Below the pieces are notes generated by a model that was not told the origin of the DNA, did not search any database, and saw only the letters and a list, made by a program, of their open reading frames with translations. Shown here in pieces: positions 16,379 to 24,336 of a DNA stretch of 35,145 nt. Position numbers and translations under genes: made by a program. This stretch comes from JBELHO01 sp042091375 (GTDB lineage Bacteria > Pseudomonadota > Gammaproteobacteria > Enterobacterales > Alteromonadaceae). Location: contig JBELHO010000034.1 of NCBI GenBank assembly GCA_042091375.1, positions 1 through 35,145 on the forward strand. Direction: 5' to 3'. Position 1 is the first letter of the stretch; every line of letters starts with the position of its first letter.

Positions 16379-18430
16379 ATGATTAAACGGATCGCCATCA
16401 GAGACCATTCCGCAGAAGCAAATTTATTTGCTCGTCGGGCCTTTATCGCCTTTCTATTTACTGTGCTGATGTTACTGATCCTATTTAACAATGTTTACGA
16501 TTTAGAAGTGAATTCATTTGAAAAATATCAAACCCGATCAAATTCAAATCGCATTAAGTTATTACCCGTTGCTCCTAATCGCGGTCTAATATACGACAGA
16601 AACGGCATTTTATTGGCTGATAACAAAGCCACCTACAGTTTAGAAGTGATCCCTGAGCAAGTAGAAAATATTCAACAAACAATTGAGCAAGTCAGTGCGT
16701 TACTTAATATTTCTGCTGATAAACAAGCTAAGTTTTTTAAAGCAATGCGCGGTAAACGCCGCTTTAAGCAAGTAGAGTTAAAATCTCGGTTAAGTGAACA
16801 AGAAGTTGCCTTGTTTTCAGTCAACCAACACAAATTTCCGGGAGTATCTATTGATGCAAGGTTAAGGCGCTACTACCCTTTTGCCGATCTAACCACTCAC
16901 TCATTGGGTTATGTGTCGCGCATCAATCGCCGCGATGAAATTAAGCTTGAAGAACAAGGCAAAAGTGACAATTATGCTGCAACCCGCAATATCGGCACTT
17001 TAGGACTAGAAAAGTATTATCAAGACATATTGCACGGCACCATAGGCCATCAAGAAGTTGAAGTGAACAATCAAGGACGGATCATCCGCACCTTAGATTT
17101 TACCCCGCCTACCCCCGGTAAAGACCTCACCCTAACCCTAGATATAGAATTACAAATGATCGCAAAACGGGCATTAATAGGTAAACGCGGCGCTGTTGTC
17201 GCCATTGATCCGCGCGATGGAGGGGTTTTGGCTATGTATTCCAACCCAAGTTATGATGGCAATCCGTTTGTGCATGGCATTTCTAGTAAAAACTACAACA
17301 AATTACTCGATCCGAAAAATGATCGACCATTACTCAATCGAGCGGTTCAAGGCTATCCACCAGCGTCAACCATCAAGCCCCTGTTGGCATTAACTGGCCT
17401 TGAAGAAGAGATTATTACTCCCGAAGATGAAATTTACGATCCCGGCTATTTTCAGTTGCCCAATATTGAAACTAAACGCCGTGACTGGAAGCCCTATGGT
17501 CACGGTAAAGTCAACCTAACCCGCTCTTTAGAGCAGTCTTGTAACGTCTACTATTATCATCTAGCCTACAAACTAGGGATAACTAAGATCAGTAAAATGA
17601 TGGAAAAATTTGGTTTTGGTGACTACACAGGCATAGATATTCACGAAGAAAATCGCGCCATTATGCCCAGTGTTGAATGGAAAAGAGCGCGCTATAATCA
17701 AGACTGGTACACAGGTGAAACACTGTCGGTTGGCATTGGACAAAGCTTCTGGACAGTCACCCCTTTACAGCTTGCTCAGTCGATGTCAATCTTAGTCAAC
17801 AAAGGCGAAATCAAGGTACCACACCTACTCAAAGCCACTACTGAAAGGATCTCAGCTCAGGCAATGCAGACTCAGAGCCCGCAAACCGAAAACACCAGCA
17901 ACACTATCGGCAACACTATCGGCAACACGATAACCAAAACTACCGCTGTAACCGTTGATCAAAAAGCGCCTATAATTCTTAAAAATAACGACAGTTGGGA
18001 CATAGTATTAGAGGCACTTCACAATACTGTACACAAGCCAACTGCCACCGCTTATAGTGCCTTCAAAGGCAGCAAATACAACGCAGCTGGCAAAACTGGC
18101 TCGGCGCAAACCGCCAACCTTGGTCAAGATGAAAAATACGATGCAACCAAAACCCGCGAAAGCCAGCGCGATAATGCTATGTTCATTGCTTTCGCCCCCT
18201 ACCAAAATCCCGAAATTGTCGTTGCCGTGGCTATCGAAAATGTCGCTGAAGGCGGTGGTGCAACTAATGCAGCCCCAGTTGCTCGGCAGATAATGGATCA
18301 GTATTTCGGTGATAGAGTCATTGTTACTGAGGCCAATCAAACTGAGGCCAATCAAACTATGGCTCAAGCAAGTGTTACCCGCTCTCTTTTAGCCAGTGCC
18401 ACCGTCGCCAAAAAACAGCAGGTTAACTAA
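16379..18430 (+). CDS. mrdA: Penicillin-binding protein 2 (rod-shape transpeptidase)
   Basis: 683 residues against about 633 in E. coli. It has a single N-terminal membrane anchor (about 21-38), the pedestal region starting PVAPNRGLIYDRNG, and a transpeptidase domain with SxxK at S330-K333 (PPASTIKPL), SxN at S387-N389 and KTG at 572-574. PBP2 crosslinks peptidoglycan during cell elongation with RodA. Extra length comes from a Thr/Asn-rich insert at about 495-530 holding a duplicated NTIG, placed before the KTG motif, and from a C-terminal tail after about 648 with a duplicated EANQT. Both result from short in-frame DNA duplications. Its TAA stop shares one base with the rodA ATG, so the pair is coupled. 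Confidence 0.97.
   Translation: MIKRIAIRDHSAEANLFARRAFIAFLFTVLMLLILFNNVYDLEVNSFEKYQTRSNSNRIKLLPVAPNRGLIYDRNGILLADNKATYSLEVIPEQVENIQQTIEQVSALLNISADKQAKFFKAMRGKRRFKQVELKSRLSEQEVALFSVNQHKFPGVSIDARLRRYYPFADLTTHSLGYVSRINRRDEIKLEEQGKSDNYAATRNIGTLGLEKYYQDILHGTIGHQEVEVNNQGRIIRTLDFTPPTPGKDLTLTLDIELQMIAKRALIGKRGAVVAIDPRDGGVLAMYSNPSYDGNPFVHGISSKNYNKLLDPKNDRPLLNRAVQGYPPASTIKPLLALTGLEEEIITPEDEIYDPGYFQLPNIETKRRDWKPYGHGKVNLTRSLEQSCNVYYYHLAYKLGITKISKMMEKFGFGDYTGIDIHEENRAIMPSVEWKRARYNQDWYTGETLSVGIGQSFWTVTPLQLAQSMSILVNKGEIKVPHLLKATTERISAQAMQTQSPQTENTSNTIGNTIGNTITKTTAVTVDQKAPIILKNNDSWDIVLEALHNTVHKPTATAYSAFKGSKYNAAGKTGSAQTANLGQDEKYDATKTRESQRDNAMFIAFAPYQNPEIVVAVAIENVAEGGGATNAAPVARQIMDQYFGDRVIVTEANQTEANQTMAQASVTRSLLASATVAKKQQVN
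17901..17928 (+). repeat. 12-bp in-frame tandem duplication in mrdA
   Basis: ACACTATCGGCA occurs at 17901-17912 and again at 17913-17924, followed by a partial ACAC. It encodes repeated Asn-Thr-Ile-Gly in a low-complexity insert of PBP2 ahead of the KTG motif. Confidence 0.9.
18326..18355 (+). repeat. 15-bp in-frame tandem duplication near the mrdA 3' end
   Basis: ACTGAGGCCAATCAA occurs twice without a mismatch at 18326-18340 and 18341-18355. It encodes the duplicated Thr-Glu-Ala-Asn-Gln in the C-terminal tail of PBP2, outside the catalytic domain. Confidence 0.92.
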
Positions 18431-19545
18431 TGCAGGCCATAGGACAAGATCAACAAAAGCAACGCTCTATCTGGCAGCGATTGCATATAGATATCCCCTT
18501 ACTACTTGCCCTATTAGCATTAATAGGCTTAGGTTTATGTGTGGTCTACAGTGCAGGTGGGCAAAACATCGATATGGTCTATCGCCACGGGCGTCGAGTG
18601 ATTGTTGCCATTATCGCGTTATTTTTTGTCGCCCAAATCCCCCCTTCACTTTATCGCAAATGGGCAGTTCCGGCCTTTATTATTGGTTTGTTACTACTGG
18701 TTGCTGTTTTGCTGTTTGGCCATGTTGGCAAAGGCGCTCAGCGTTGGTTAGACCTTGGTTTTACTATGTTTCAACCTTCGGAAGTGATGAAACTTATTGT
18801 GCCCATCACTATTGCCTGGTACTTGAGCCAGTATGATTTACCGGCATCGCTAAAACATATCATCATCGCTTTTTTATTGGTACTGATCCCCACTTTGCTG
18901 ATCGCCAAACAACCGGATCTAGGCACCTCGATCTTAATTGCCAGTTCCGGTATTTTTGTTATTTTTCTCGCCGGTGCCAGCTGGAAGTTAATCGCCAGTT
19001 GCGGTTTTTTAGCGTCGGCGTTTGCGCCTATTTTTTGGATGTTTTTGATGAAAGACTATCAAAAACAACGTGTACTCACTTTTCTTGATCCAGAGCAAGA
19101 TCCCCTTGGCGCCGGCTATCACATCATTCAGTCAAAAATAGCCATTGGCTCAGGCGGCTTGCACGGTAAAGGCTGGTTGCAGGGCACCCAATCACAACTT
19201 GAATTTTTACCTGAACGCCATACTGACTTTATCTTTGCGGTGTTCAGTGAAGAATTTGGCTTAATTGGGGTGAGCTTATTGCTGTTAGTATACCTGTTTA
19301 TTGTCATGCGCGGATTGTGGATAGCCACGCAAGCCCAAGAGGCTTTTACTAAGTTATTAGCAGGCAGTATCACCTTGACGTTTTTTGTTTATGTTTTTGT
19401 CAATATTGGTATGGTATCAGGGTTATTACCTGTGGTGGGGGTGCCACTGCCCTTGTTGAGTTATGGGGGTACCTCAATGGTAACCCTGTTAGCTGGATTT
19501 GGTATTTTAATGGCGATCAGTACCCGCAAGCGCTTTATTGTGTAG
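18430..19545 (+). CDS. mrdB: RodA, SEDS-family peptidoglycan glycosyltransferase
   Basis: 371 residues, about ten membrane segments; E. coli RodA has 370. RodA polymerises lipid II into glycan strands for the elongasome with PBP2. Family features: WLDLGFTMFQPSEVMKL, AKQPDLGTS, and PERHTDFIFAV with D266, which corresponds to the essential periplasmic Asp of RodA. GVPLPLLSYGGTS lies near the end. The ATG overlaps the mrdA stop by one base. A 74-bp spacer to rlpA holds a 13-bp tandem repeat. The lytic transglycosylase gene mltB, often found between rodA and rlpA in related bacteria, is absent. Confidence 0.97.
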   Translation: MQAIGQDQQKQRSIWQRLHIDIPLLLALLALIGLGLCVVYSAGGQNIDMVYRHGRRVIVAIIALFFVAQIPPSLYRKWAVPAFIIGLLLLVAVLLFGHVGKGAQRWLDLGFTMFQPSEVMKLIVPITIAWYLSQYDLPASLKHIIIAFLLVLIPTLLIAKQPDLGTSILIASSGIFVIFLAGASWKLIASCGFLASAFAPIFWMFLMKDYQKQRVLTFLDPEQDPLGAGYHIIQSKIAIGSGGLHGKGWLQGTQSQLEFLPERHTDFIFAVFSEEFGLIGVSLLLLVYLFIVMRGLWIATQAQEAFTKLLAGSITLTFFVYVFVNIGMVSGLLPVVGVPLPLLSYGGTSMVTLLAGFGILMAISTRKRFIV

Positions 19546-19550
19546 TCTAT

Positions 19551-19576
19551 GTGTTTTGTATTAGTGTTTTGTATTA
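19551..19576. repeat. 13-bp tandem repeat in the rodA-rlpA spacer
   Basis: GTGTTTTGTATTA occurs twice in a row at 19551-19563 and 19564-19576, followed by GTG. It is non-coding and starts five bases after the rodA stop. Confidence 0.92.
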
Positions 19577-19619
19577 GTGTCTGATATAAAAGTTTAATAA
19601 AAAATTTAAAGACCAACGA

Positions 19620-20417
19620 ATGAAACATATATTTCTGACTTTATTATTGATGGTCATGGTGTTACAAGGTTGTAGTAGCCCTAAAAGCCGCTATCAACAC
19701 CGCCATGACAGCAGCCCAGACAGATTGCCTTATGCCTCTGAATTAGTTGATGCCACACCGCGCCATGAAAACAAAAGTAGAGGTGGTAATAAACACTACC
19801 GAGTACACGGCAAACACTACAGAGTATTGCCCAGTGCTGAAGGTTTCAGTGAACGTGGTATTGCTTCTTGGTACGGCAAAAAATTTCATGGCCATCTGAC
19901 TTCTAATGGCGAAACCTATAATATGTATGCCATGACAGCAGCCCATAAAAACCTGCCCTTACCGACTTACGTCAAGGTAACCAATTTAGAAAATGACAAA
20001 TCGGTGATTGTCCGCGTTAATGATCGCGGGCCTTTTCATCTCAATCGGGTGATTGACCTGTCATACAGTGCCGCCTATAAACTAGGTATGTTAAAAAAAG
20101 GCACCGCCCAAGTTTCTATACAAACAGTGACACCTGAAACACAACATCACACTAACACTAAAACTAACACTAATAAGACATTAGCCAATCAACCACTGGG
20201 CTATACCATTCAGGTATTCGCCACCAGTGTGCAAGCAACCGCTGAAAAAATAGTAAAAATTATCCGACAACAACAGCAATTACCAGCGCAAATTGTCGAA
20301 AACGCTGATCTATTTAGAATTCACGTTGGTCCTATTGCCAATGACACACTATTGCAACAAGCACTGAGTAAATTGCAAGCCAATGGCTACCCTAAAGCCT
20401 ACATACTAGCAAAATAA
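19620..20417 (+). CDS. rlpA: RlpA, septal-ring lipoprotein / lytic transglycosylase
   Basis: 265 residues. A short signal ends in a lipobox (LQGC, Cys18). A double-psi beta-barrel domain follows (GIASWYGKKFHG, YNMYAMTAAHKNLPLPTYV, VRVNDRGPF, RVIDLSYSAA), including the Asp residues of NDRGPF and IDLS that are catalytic in characterised RlpA lytic transglycosylases. A linker rich in Thr and Asn (about 178-190, built by a 12-bp duplication) leads to a C-terminal SPOR domain (YTIQVFATSVQA to PKAYILAK) that binds denuded glycan at division sites. An outer-membrane location is inferred. It sits between mrdB and dacA, as in E. coli. Confidence 0.95.
   Translation: MKHIFLTLLLMVMVLQGCSSPKSRYQHRHDSSPDRLPYASELVDATPRHENKSRGGNKHYRVHGKHYRVLPSAEGFSERGIASWYGKKFHGHLTSNGETYNMYAMTAAHKNLPLPTYVKVTNLENDKSVIVRVNDRGPFHLNRVIDLSYSAAYKLGMLKKGTAQVSIQTVTPETQHHTNTKTNTNKTLANQPLGYTIQVFATSVQATAEKIVKIIRQQQQLPAQIVENADLFRIHVGPIANDTLLQQALSKLQANGYPKAYILAK
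20151..20174 (+). repeat. 12-bp in-frame tandem duplication in rlpA linker
   Basis: ACTAACACTAAA (20151-20162) is followed by ACTAACACTAAT (20163-20174), one mismatch. It encodes alternating Thr, Asn and Lys between the beta-barrel and SPOR domains. Confidence 0.85.
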
Positions 20418-20515
20418 TAAACAGCAATAGCAATCATTATCAAAGCTGCTATACTGCTCAAAAATGTAATGTAGGGTGTTTATAAATAGCACTTTTTTTT
20501 ATCTTCAGGATTATT

Positions 20516-21712
20516 ATGCCTTTGCTCACGGCCAAACCAAACATCAAAAAATCTTCAACACTGATCACATTGTGTAGCGCTCTTTTTCTGTCCTTTAGTA
20601 GTGTTACCGCTGCGGTTAATATTATTCCGTCGCCTCCTGAAATTAATGCTAAAGGCCATATATTAATTGACCACACCACAGGCAAAGTCATTTCCGAAGG
20701 CAATGCCGATGCATTACTAGCACCTGCCAGTTTAACTAAGATGATGACCAGCTATATTATTGGTGTTGAATTAGCCTCGGGCAATATTAATTCAGATGAT
20801 TTGGTTTCTATCAGCAAAAATGCTTGGGCAACGGGTAATCCATTACTCAAAGGTTCGTCATTGATGTTTCTCGAAGTGGGTAAAGAAGTCCCTCTCGACT
20901 TACTCAACCAAGGGATCATTGTTGCCTCTGGTAATGACGCATGCATTGCTATGGCAGAGCATATAGCAGGCAGTGAAGATGCTTTTGCCGACTTAATGAA
21001 TGCTCATGCTGAGCAATTGGGAATGAACAGTAGCTATTTTGAAAACAGCCACGGTTTAGACAGTACTGAGCACAAAACCACAGCGCGAGACATGGCAACA
21101 TTAGCGCAAGCGTTAATTCGCGATGTCCCCAACGAATATGCCTTGTACAAACAAAAGTCATTCACTTACAACAATATCAAACAATACAATCGCAATGGCC
21201 TATTGTGGGACAAAAGCATGGACGTTGACGGCCTAAAGACAGGTTATACCTCACAAGCTGGTTATAGTTTAGTCACTTCAGCAACGAAAGGCGAAATGCG
21301 CTTGATCAGTGTCGTAATGGGCACAGATAGTGATCGCGCTCGAAAAGTTGAAAGTAAAAAGCTACTCAATTACGGTTTTAGATTTTTTGAAACTTATACG
21401 CCATATCAAGCGGGAGAAAAATTTGTCTCAGACCGCGTGTGGATGGGCGATGTCAAACAGGTTGATTTAGGGATTTTAGCGAGTACACCAATCACCTTAC
21501 CGCGCGGCCAGCGCAAAAATCTACAGGCCAATTTTGAACTCAATACGCAATTAATTGCACCACTAGACAAAGGGCAGATAGTCGGTAAAGTGTTTTTACA
21601 ACTCGATGGTGAAGACATTGCCCAATACCCATTAGTCACTCTACAACAAATCAATGAAGGCAGTATGTTTAGCCGTTTTATTGACTATATTAAGCTACAA
21701 TTTTCTGAATAA
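20516..21712 (+). CDS. dacA: D-alanyl-D-alanine carboxypeptidase (PBP5/6 type)
   Basis: 398 residues; the ATG has AGGA five bases upstream. A signal peptide (hydrophobic about 13-33, cleavage probably after TAA) is followed by PSPPEINAKGHILIDHTTGKV. Active-site motifs are SxxK at S72-K75 (PASLTKMM), SGN at 138-140 and KTG at 241-243. The enzyme trims the terminal D-Ala of peptidoglycan stem peptides in the periplasm. The C-terminal beta domain and a final amphipathic helix (FSRFIDYIKLQF), which anchors the protein to the inner membrane, are present. It follows rlpA by 98 bp, with a possible -10 (TATACT at 20450), and may have its own promoter. Confidence 0.97.
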   Translation: MPLLTAKPNIKKSSTLITLCSALFLSFSSVTAAVNIIPSPPEINAKGHILIDHTTGKVISEGNADALLAPASLTKMMTSYIIGVELASGNINSDDLVSISKNAWATGNPLLKGSSLMFLEVGKEVPLDLLNQGIIVASGNDACIAMAEHIAGSEDAFADLMNAHAEQLGMNSSYFENSHGLDSTEHKTTARDMATLAQALIRDVPNEYALYKQKSFTYNNIKQYNRNGLLWDKSMDVDGLKTGYTSQAGYSLVTSATKGEMRLISVVMGTDSDRARKVESKKLLNYGFRFFETYTPYQAGEKFVSDRVWMGDVKQVDLGILASTPITLPRGQRKNLQANFELNTQLIAPLDKGQIVGKVFLQLDGEDIAQYPLVTLQQINEGSMFSRFIDYIKLQFSE

Positions 21713-21890
21713 CCTTTAACGAAGAGCGCAATTCAATACTCCCTTGCCACTGTTGATATGGTCAAGGCTGTGGTCAAAGGCGTAGTTAAGACTGAACTCT
21801 GCCGCTGGTTTTACTGGTAAGGTTGAGTAAATATAAGATTTTTAACGTATTTTCAGCATAGCAAAGGTTTAGCTACAATGAGGCGCAAAC

Positions 21891-21940
21891 AAATAGCCAG
21901 TTTGCTATTTTTCTGCGGTTTTTTTCTTGGCAAAAACTGC
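21891..21940 (+). terminator. Two adjacent hairpins between dacA and ybeD
   Basis: AAATAGC (21891-21897) pairs with GCTATTT (21904-21910) and is followed by a few T residues. Directly after, GCGGTTTTT (21915-21923) pairs with AAAAACTGC (21932-21940) with one G:U wobble. They lie about 180 bp after the dacA stop and 50 bp before ybeD. They could be a leaky terminator or part of the ybeD leader. Both stems are short. Confidence 0.35.
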
Positions 21941-21989
21941 TAAAATAGGGCCATTGTGCTAATTTCTGTGTGGTAATACGAGATAAACC

Positions 21990-22253
21990 ATGAAAACCAA
22001 ATTTGACGAGCTACTAGACTTTCCAACTGTATTAAATTTCAAAGTAATGGGCGTTGCCTGTGTTGAATTGCCAGATCTAATTATTGCTGAATTGCAAAAA
22101 CACACACCAGGCGACTATTCACCTAAAATTAAGCCGAGCTCAAAAGGCAATTATCATTCAGTATCGATTGCTGTCACCGTTACCAGCAAAGAGCACATTG
22201 AAACCATATATAAAACCCTTAATGCTATAGAGCAAGTACGATACGTTTTGTAA
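21990..22253 (+). CDS. ybeD: YbeD / DUF493 family protein
   Basis: 87 residues, same length as E. coli YbeD. It starts MKTKFDELLDFPTVLNFKVMG and has SSKGNYHSVSIAVTVTS and the closing EQVRYVL, all typical. The fold is a small ferredoxin-like alpha/beta domain resembling ACT-type regulatory domains. Its exact role is unknown; the constant place beside lipB suggests a link to lipoate or to that operon's regulation. lipB starts 84 bp downstream after an AT-rich spacer. Confidence 0.95.
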   Translation: MKTKFDELLDFPTVLNFKVMGVACVELPDLIIAELQKHTPGDYSPKIKPSSKGNYHSVSIAVTVTSKEHIETIYKTLNAIEQVRYVL

Positions 22254-22337
22254 TATTGAGCTTAAACCAATTATTATGATAAAATTAATATTAAATTTTA
22301 CACATTGCATTCAATCAAAATAATTTAAGGTTTATTC

Positions 22338-22997
22338 TTGGAAAACTCGTTAATTATTCGTCAGCTAGCCACTGAGGATTACACCAAAGTATGGCAAGCA
22401 ATGCAGTGTTTTACCGATAATAGAGATCAGCAAGCAACTGATGAATTGTGGTTAGTTGAGCATCCTGCGGTTTTTACCCAAGGGCAAGCCGGCAAAGCTG
22501 AGCATTTATTAATGCCCGGCGATATACCTGTAGTTAAAGTTGATCGCGGCGGTCAAGTGACCTATCACGGCCCCGGGCAACAAGTGATTTATTTCATGAT
22601 CAATCTTCGCCGCCGCAAAATGGGAGTTCGCCAATTAGTGACTTTAATTGAGAATGGCATTGTTGCAGCACTGGCTGAATATGATATTAAAGCCACTGCC
22701 AAAGCCGATGCGCCGGGCGTGTATGTGAATGACAAAAAAATTGCTTCCCTTGGTCTTCGAGTGCGCAAAGGGTGTTCATTTCACGGTCTAGCCTTAAATG
22801 TCAACATGGATTTATCGCCTTTTTTGCGTATCAACCCTTGTGGTTACGCCGGATTGGAAATGATCCAAACAGGTGATATCGCTGGCCCATCATCAGTGGA
22901 AGAGGCCGGTGAAGCATTGGTAAAACACATGAGTTTATTACTTGAAGCAACTAATATAAGTTATCAAACGGGATTGGATCCATTATATGACCATTAA
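22338..22997 (+). CDS. lipB: Octanoyltransferase LipB
   Basis: 219 residues from a TTG start with AAGG seven bases upstream; no ATG fits. LipB moves octanoyl from acyl carrier protein to the lipoyl domains of 2-oxoacid dehydrogenases and the glycine cleavage H protein. The motif RGGQVTYHGPGQQVIYF is present, with catalytic K134 (KKIASLGLR) and C168 (INPCGYAGLEM), matching Lys135 and Cys169 of E. coli. The stop codon lies inside ATGACCATTAA, where an overlapping ATG (22987) resembles the start of lipA. This is one arm of a duplicated junction (22931-23209). Confidence 0.96.
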   Translation: MENSLIIRQLATEDYTKVWQAMQCFTDNRDQQATDELWLVEHPAVFTQGQAGKAEHLLMPGDIPVVKVDRGGQVTYHGPGQQVIYFMINLRRRKMGVRQLVTLIENGIVAALAEYDIKATAKADAPGVYVNDKKIASLGLRVRKGCSFHGLALNVNMDLSPFLRINPCGYAGLEMIQTGDIAGPSSVEEAGEALVKHMSLLLEATNISYQTGLDPLYDH

Positions 22998-23209
22998 AGC
23001 AGCTCGCATTGCTTCCGATACAAAATTAGGTGTCGCCTATATGGCCTTTATAGATATAGCCTGTATAGATATAGACTGTATAATAGTCGAACATTTGAGT
23101 GTTTCACTTCAAGCAACTAACATAAATTATCATGTATAAGTTATTAAACGGGGTTGGATCCATTATATGACCATTAAATCATCTCGCATTGCACCAGGCA
23201 CTAAATTAC
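22931..23209 (+). repeat. Diverged tandem duplication of the lipB/lipA junction
   Basis: The end of lipB plus the first codons of lipA appear twice. Copy 1 spans about 22931-23029 and copy 2 about 23097-23209. The stretch TTGGATCCATTATATGACCA and the next five bases are identical in both (ATG at 22987 and 23167, offset 180 bp), and the next 30 bases remain clearly alike. Upstream, the arms match as SLLLEATNISY and SVSLQATNINY coding segments, with a 14-bp insertion in copy 2. The ancestral state was probably lipA overlapping the lipB stop. Confidence 0.88.
22987..23139 (+). CDS. 50-codon chimeric ORF made from lipA start and lipB tail sequence
   Basis: The ATG overlaps the lipB stop. The ORF begins MTIKAARIASDTKLG, close to LipA's MTIKSSRIAPGTKLR. 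It passes through an Ile/Asp/Cys-rich stretch (IDIACIDIDC) with a small internal repeat and ends LSVSLQATNINYHV, resembling the LipB tail. It stops 27 bp before the true lipA ATG. It is probably a by-product of the junction duplication, but it may be translated by re-initiation after lipB and so influence lipA translation. There is no independent sign of function. Confidence 0.3.
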   Translation: MTIKAARIASDTKLGVAYMAFIDIACIDIDCIIVEHLSVSLQATNINYHV

Positions 23210-24156
23210 GTGACGCCGAAAAAATGGCGCACATTCCCATTAAAATAGTGCCATCTGAACGAGAAACTATGCTGCGCAAACCCAACTGGTTACGGATCAA
23301 GTTACCGCGAACCACAGAGCGCATTGACAAAGTCAAAGCAGGTTTACGCAAAGGTGGCTTGCATTCAGTTTGTGAGGAAGCTTCTTGCCCTAATTTATCT
23401 GAGTGTTTCAATCACGGCACAGCCACTTTTATGATCTTAGGTGATATATGTACTCGTCGCTGTCCATTTTGTGATGTTGGCCACGGCAGACCATTGGCGG
23501 CTGATCAACAAGAACCACAAAAATTAGCGCTGACACTTAAAGATATGGAATTAAAATACGTGGTGATCACCTCAGTTGACCGCGATGACCTGCGCGACGG
23601 CGGCGCACAACAGTTTGCCAACTGCATTAAAGAAATTGCTGAGCATGCCCCGCATACTAAGGTAGAAATTTTAGTGCCCGATTTTCGCGGCCGCATGGAA
23701 AAAGCCTTGGACATATTGAATGAGCACCCACCCCATGTGTTCAATCACAATTTAGAAACGGCTCCACGCTTATACACTAAGGCCCGTCCGGGAGCTAACT
23801 ATCAATGGTCACTCGATTTATTAAAAAACTTTGGTGAAAGCAATCCCAATGTACCAACTAAATCTGGGCTTATGGTGGGTTTAGGAGAAACCAACGAAGA
23901 AATATTGCAAGTCATGAGAGATCTGCGATCTCACGGAGTAACCATGCTTACTATTGGCCAATATTTACAACCCAGTAAGCATCACTTACCGGTTGAGCGC
24001 TACGTTCACCCTGACGACTTTGATATGTTTCAACGAGAAGCTATTAAAATGGGTTTTGATCATGCCGCATGTGGCCCACTGGTGCGCTCGAGTTATCACG
24101 CTGACAAACAGGCTGCAGGTGAAGAAGTAATGAGCTTTAACCCTGCGAGTGTCTAA
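23167..24156 (+). CDS. lipA: Lipoyl synthase LipA
   Basis: 329 residues (E. coli 321). LipA is a radical-SAM enzyme that inserts two sulfurs into octanoyl groups bound to lipoyl domains. The auxiliary cluster cysteines are C69, C74 and C80 (CEEASCPNLSEC); the radical-SAM cluster is C95, C99 and C102 (CTRRCPFC). Further signatures are VITSVDRDDLRDGG, NHNLETAP, GLMVGLGETNEEI and the closing RSSYHAD whose Ser ligates the auxiliary cluster. The start is set by family alignment. It no longer overlaps lipB because of the junction duplication, and no strong ribosome binding site is seen just before the ATG. Confidence 0.97.
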   Translation: MTIKSSRIAPGTKLRDAEKMAHIPIKIVPSERETMLRKPNWLRIKLPRTTERIDKVKAGLRKGGLHSVCEEASCPNLSECFNHGTATFMILGDICTRRCPFCDVGHGRPLAADQQEPQKLALTLKDMELKYVVITSVDRDDLRDGGAQQFANCIKEIAEHAPHTKVEILVPDFRGRMEKALDILNEHPPHVFNHNLETAPRLYTKARPGANYQWSLDLLKNFGESNPNVPTKSGLMVGLGETNEEILQVMRDLRSHGVTMLTIGQYLQPSKHHLPVERYVHPDDFDMFQREAIKMGFDHAACGPLVRSSYHADKQAAGEEVMSFNPASV

Positions 24157-24336
24157 TAGGCAATAACAACATGACTTGTAAAGTCGTCAGCGGTATCTAA
24201 AACCATCAGATATAGAGGGTAATAGAAAAGAGTTTGCTATTAGCCAGCTGAATTGCCCAACGGCTTTAGCAACAGTGAACGCAACCGTTAATTTGCTAAA
24301 ACACATTCAATTAGCTTTCAACATTAGGAGCTTAAC

